A stretch of DNA of 64,000 bases. Source: an uncultured Prevotella sp. Lineage in GTDB: Bacteria > Bacteroidota > Bacteroidia > Bacteroidales > Bacteroidaceae. The stretch spans positions 1-64,000 of the forward strand of contig CAMPYS010000001.1 in NCBI GenBank assembly GCA_946998295.1, read 5' to 3'. The translations under genes and the position numbers were made by a program. The notes beneath the pieces were generated by a model, which made no database searches, had not been told where the DNA came from, and was given only the letters and a program-made list of their open reading frames with translations. This document shows positions 63,560 through 64,000 of this stretch, in pieces. The stretch's first letter is position 1. Every line of letters begins with the position of its first letter.

Positions 63560-64000
63560 ATGAAAAAGAAGAAAGAAAAAGAAAATATAAGTGAGACTGA
63601 AGATATTGAAGCTACTTCTATTAATGGCGAAGATAGTGTAGATGAGCAAACCTCTGAGAATAGTATCAAAGATAGCGAAACTTCAGATTCTGAACAAAAT
63701 AAAGAAAAGGTAGACAATCAAGAAGAAAAATCAGAAGACGATAAAGATATATGGAAAGATAAATATATACGACTATATGCAGAATTTGAGAATTATAAAA
63801 AACGAACTCTTAAAGAAAAAACCGAATTAATATTAAATGGTAGCGAAAAGACTATAACTGCTATATTACCAGTATTAGATGATTTTGAGCGTGCATTAGA
63901 TAATAAAGCAGATAACATCGATTCGATAAAAGAGGGATTTGAACTTATTCTTAAAAAATTTATTAAATCTCTTGAGACACTTGGTGTCCGTAAAATAAAT
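63560..64000 (+). CDS. grpE: nucleotide exchange factor GrpE, cut by the window end
   Basis: The first 147 codons of GrpE are present and the frame is open at the end of the window. An acidic Glu/Asp/Ser-rich N-terminal tail (about 1-65) precedes KDKYIRLYAEFENYKKRTLKEK (coiled-coil, about 70-91), then ILPVLDDFERALD (about 103-115) and GFELILKKFIKSLETLGV (about 127-144), all typical of GrpE. It releases ADP from DnaK. The ATG at 63560 is chosen; an ATG at 63547 in another frame stops after 15 codons. dnaJ probably follows beyond the window. Confidence 0.92.
   Translation, partial: MKKKKEKENISETEDIEATSINGEDSVDEQTSENSIKDSETSDSEQNKEKVDNQEEKSEDDKDIWKDKYIRLYAEFENYKKRTLKEKTELILNGSEKTITAILPVLDDFERALDNKADNIDSIKEGFELILKKFIKSLETLGVRKIN

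Noticed and set aside
63547..63594. Short frame from an ATG just before grpE
   Set aside because: Stops after 15 codons and is out of frame with grpE; no evidence of a leader peptide role.
1..64000. CRISPR arrays, tRNA or rRNA genes, intact transposases, prophage genes
   Set aside because: No spaced direct repeats, no cloverleaf candidates in the gaps and no integrase, transposase or capsid-like proteins were found on reading.

Overview
The window is AT-rich chromosomal DNA from a Bacteroidota bacterium, most likely a low-GC member of the Prevotellaceae/Bacteroidales. The evidence is the repeated TAnnTTTG(C) -7 promoter box 20-80 bases before genes, the lack of Shine-Dalgarno sequences, a Rho factor with a long disordered insert, a streptopain/interpain-like C10 protease with a type IX secretion-like tail, fimbrillin-like and DUF4876 lipoproteins, TonB-dependent receptors, and a GT117 (DUF2723) membrane glycosyltransferase. 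The genus is an inference. I see no rRNA, tRNA, CRISPR array, prophage or intact insertion sequence. Layout: 0.1-9.7 kb (+) carries a DUF2520 Rossmann protein, a KdsC-like phosphatase, a secreted zinc metalloprotease, a secreted C10 cysteine protease, a small outer-membrane barrel, RecX and a ComF-type phosphoribosyltransferase. 9.7-15.8 kb (-) reads as one block ftsY-rimO-HU-(HU fused to a membrane anchor and LysM-like domain)-MATE-(FMN/4Fe-4S membrane protein). 16-19 kb holds an acyl-CoA ligase facing rpmA/rplU, and a PerR-type regulator. 19.0-26.7 kb (-) holds yggS and DUF4494, then engB followed by a four-gene outer-membrane locus, 'locus A': TonB receptor, small lipoprotein, beta-barrel protein, DUF4876 lipoprotein. 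26.9-30.2 kb (+) carries a nucleotidyltransferase, guaA and trmB. 30.2-34.5 kb (-) carries an rfbB-fdtA sugar pair, a cytidylate-kinase-like protein, a second MATE pump and a secreted protein. A ~1.07 kb non-coding stretch with palindromic repeats and a nine-G tract follows, then a short acidic peptide gene and a fimbrillin/PI-PLC lipoprotein. 37.9-41.1 kb carries a LolC/E-type permease, a MaoC hydratase and an M20 dipeptidase. 41.3-54.2 kb (+) is a long co-directional run, 'locus B': leucine-rich-repeat protein, TonB receptor, small lipoprotein, PepSY-type membrane protein, beta-barrel protein, DUF4876 lipoprotein, M16 protease, pabB and pabC. A C45-like hydrolase, GT117 enzyme, polysaccharide deacetylase, rho, an ABC-F ATPase and the start of grpE complete the window. 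The most interesting content is the pair of paralogous surface loci A and B. Both keep the order TonB receptor / small lipoprotein / ~500-residue barrel protein / DUF4876 lipoprotein. Locus B adds a four-histidine PepSY-type inner-membrane protein and a periplasmic M16 protease, and couples directly into p-aminobenzoate synthesis genes. By layout it resembles siderophore or metal-chelate uptake systems such as XusABC of Bacteroides, but with different accessory proteins, so the substrate is open. Other notable items are an HU-transmembrane-LysM-like fusion that could tie DNA to the cell wall, an ABC-F protein in which one composite ATP site is consistently degenerate, and the palindrome/poly-G region before the PI-PLC lipoprotein.
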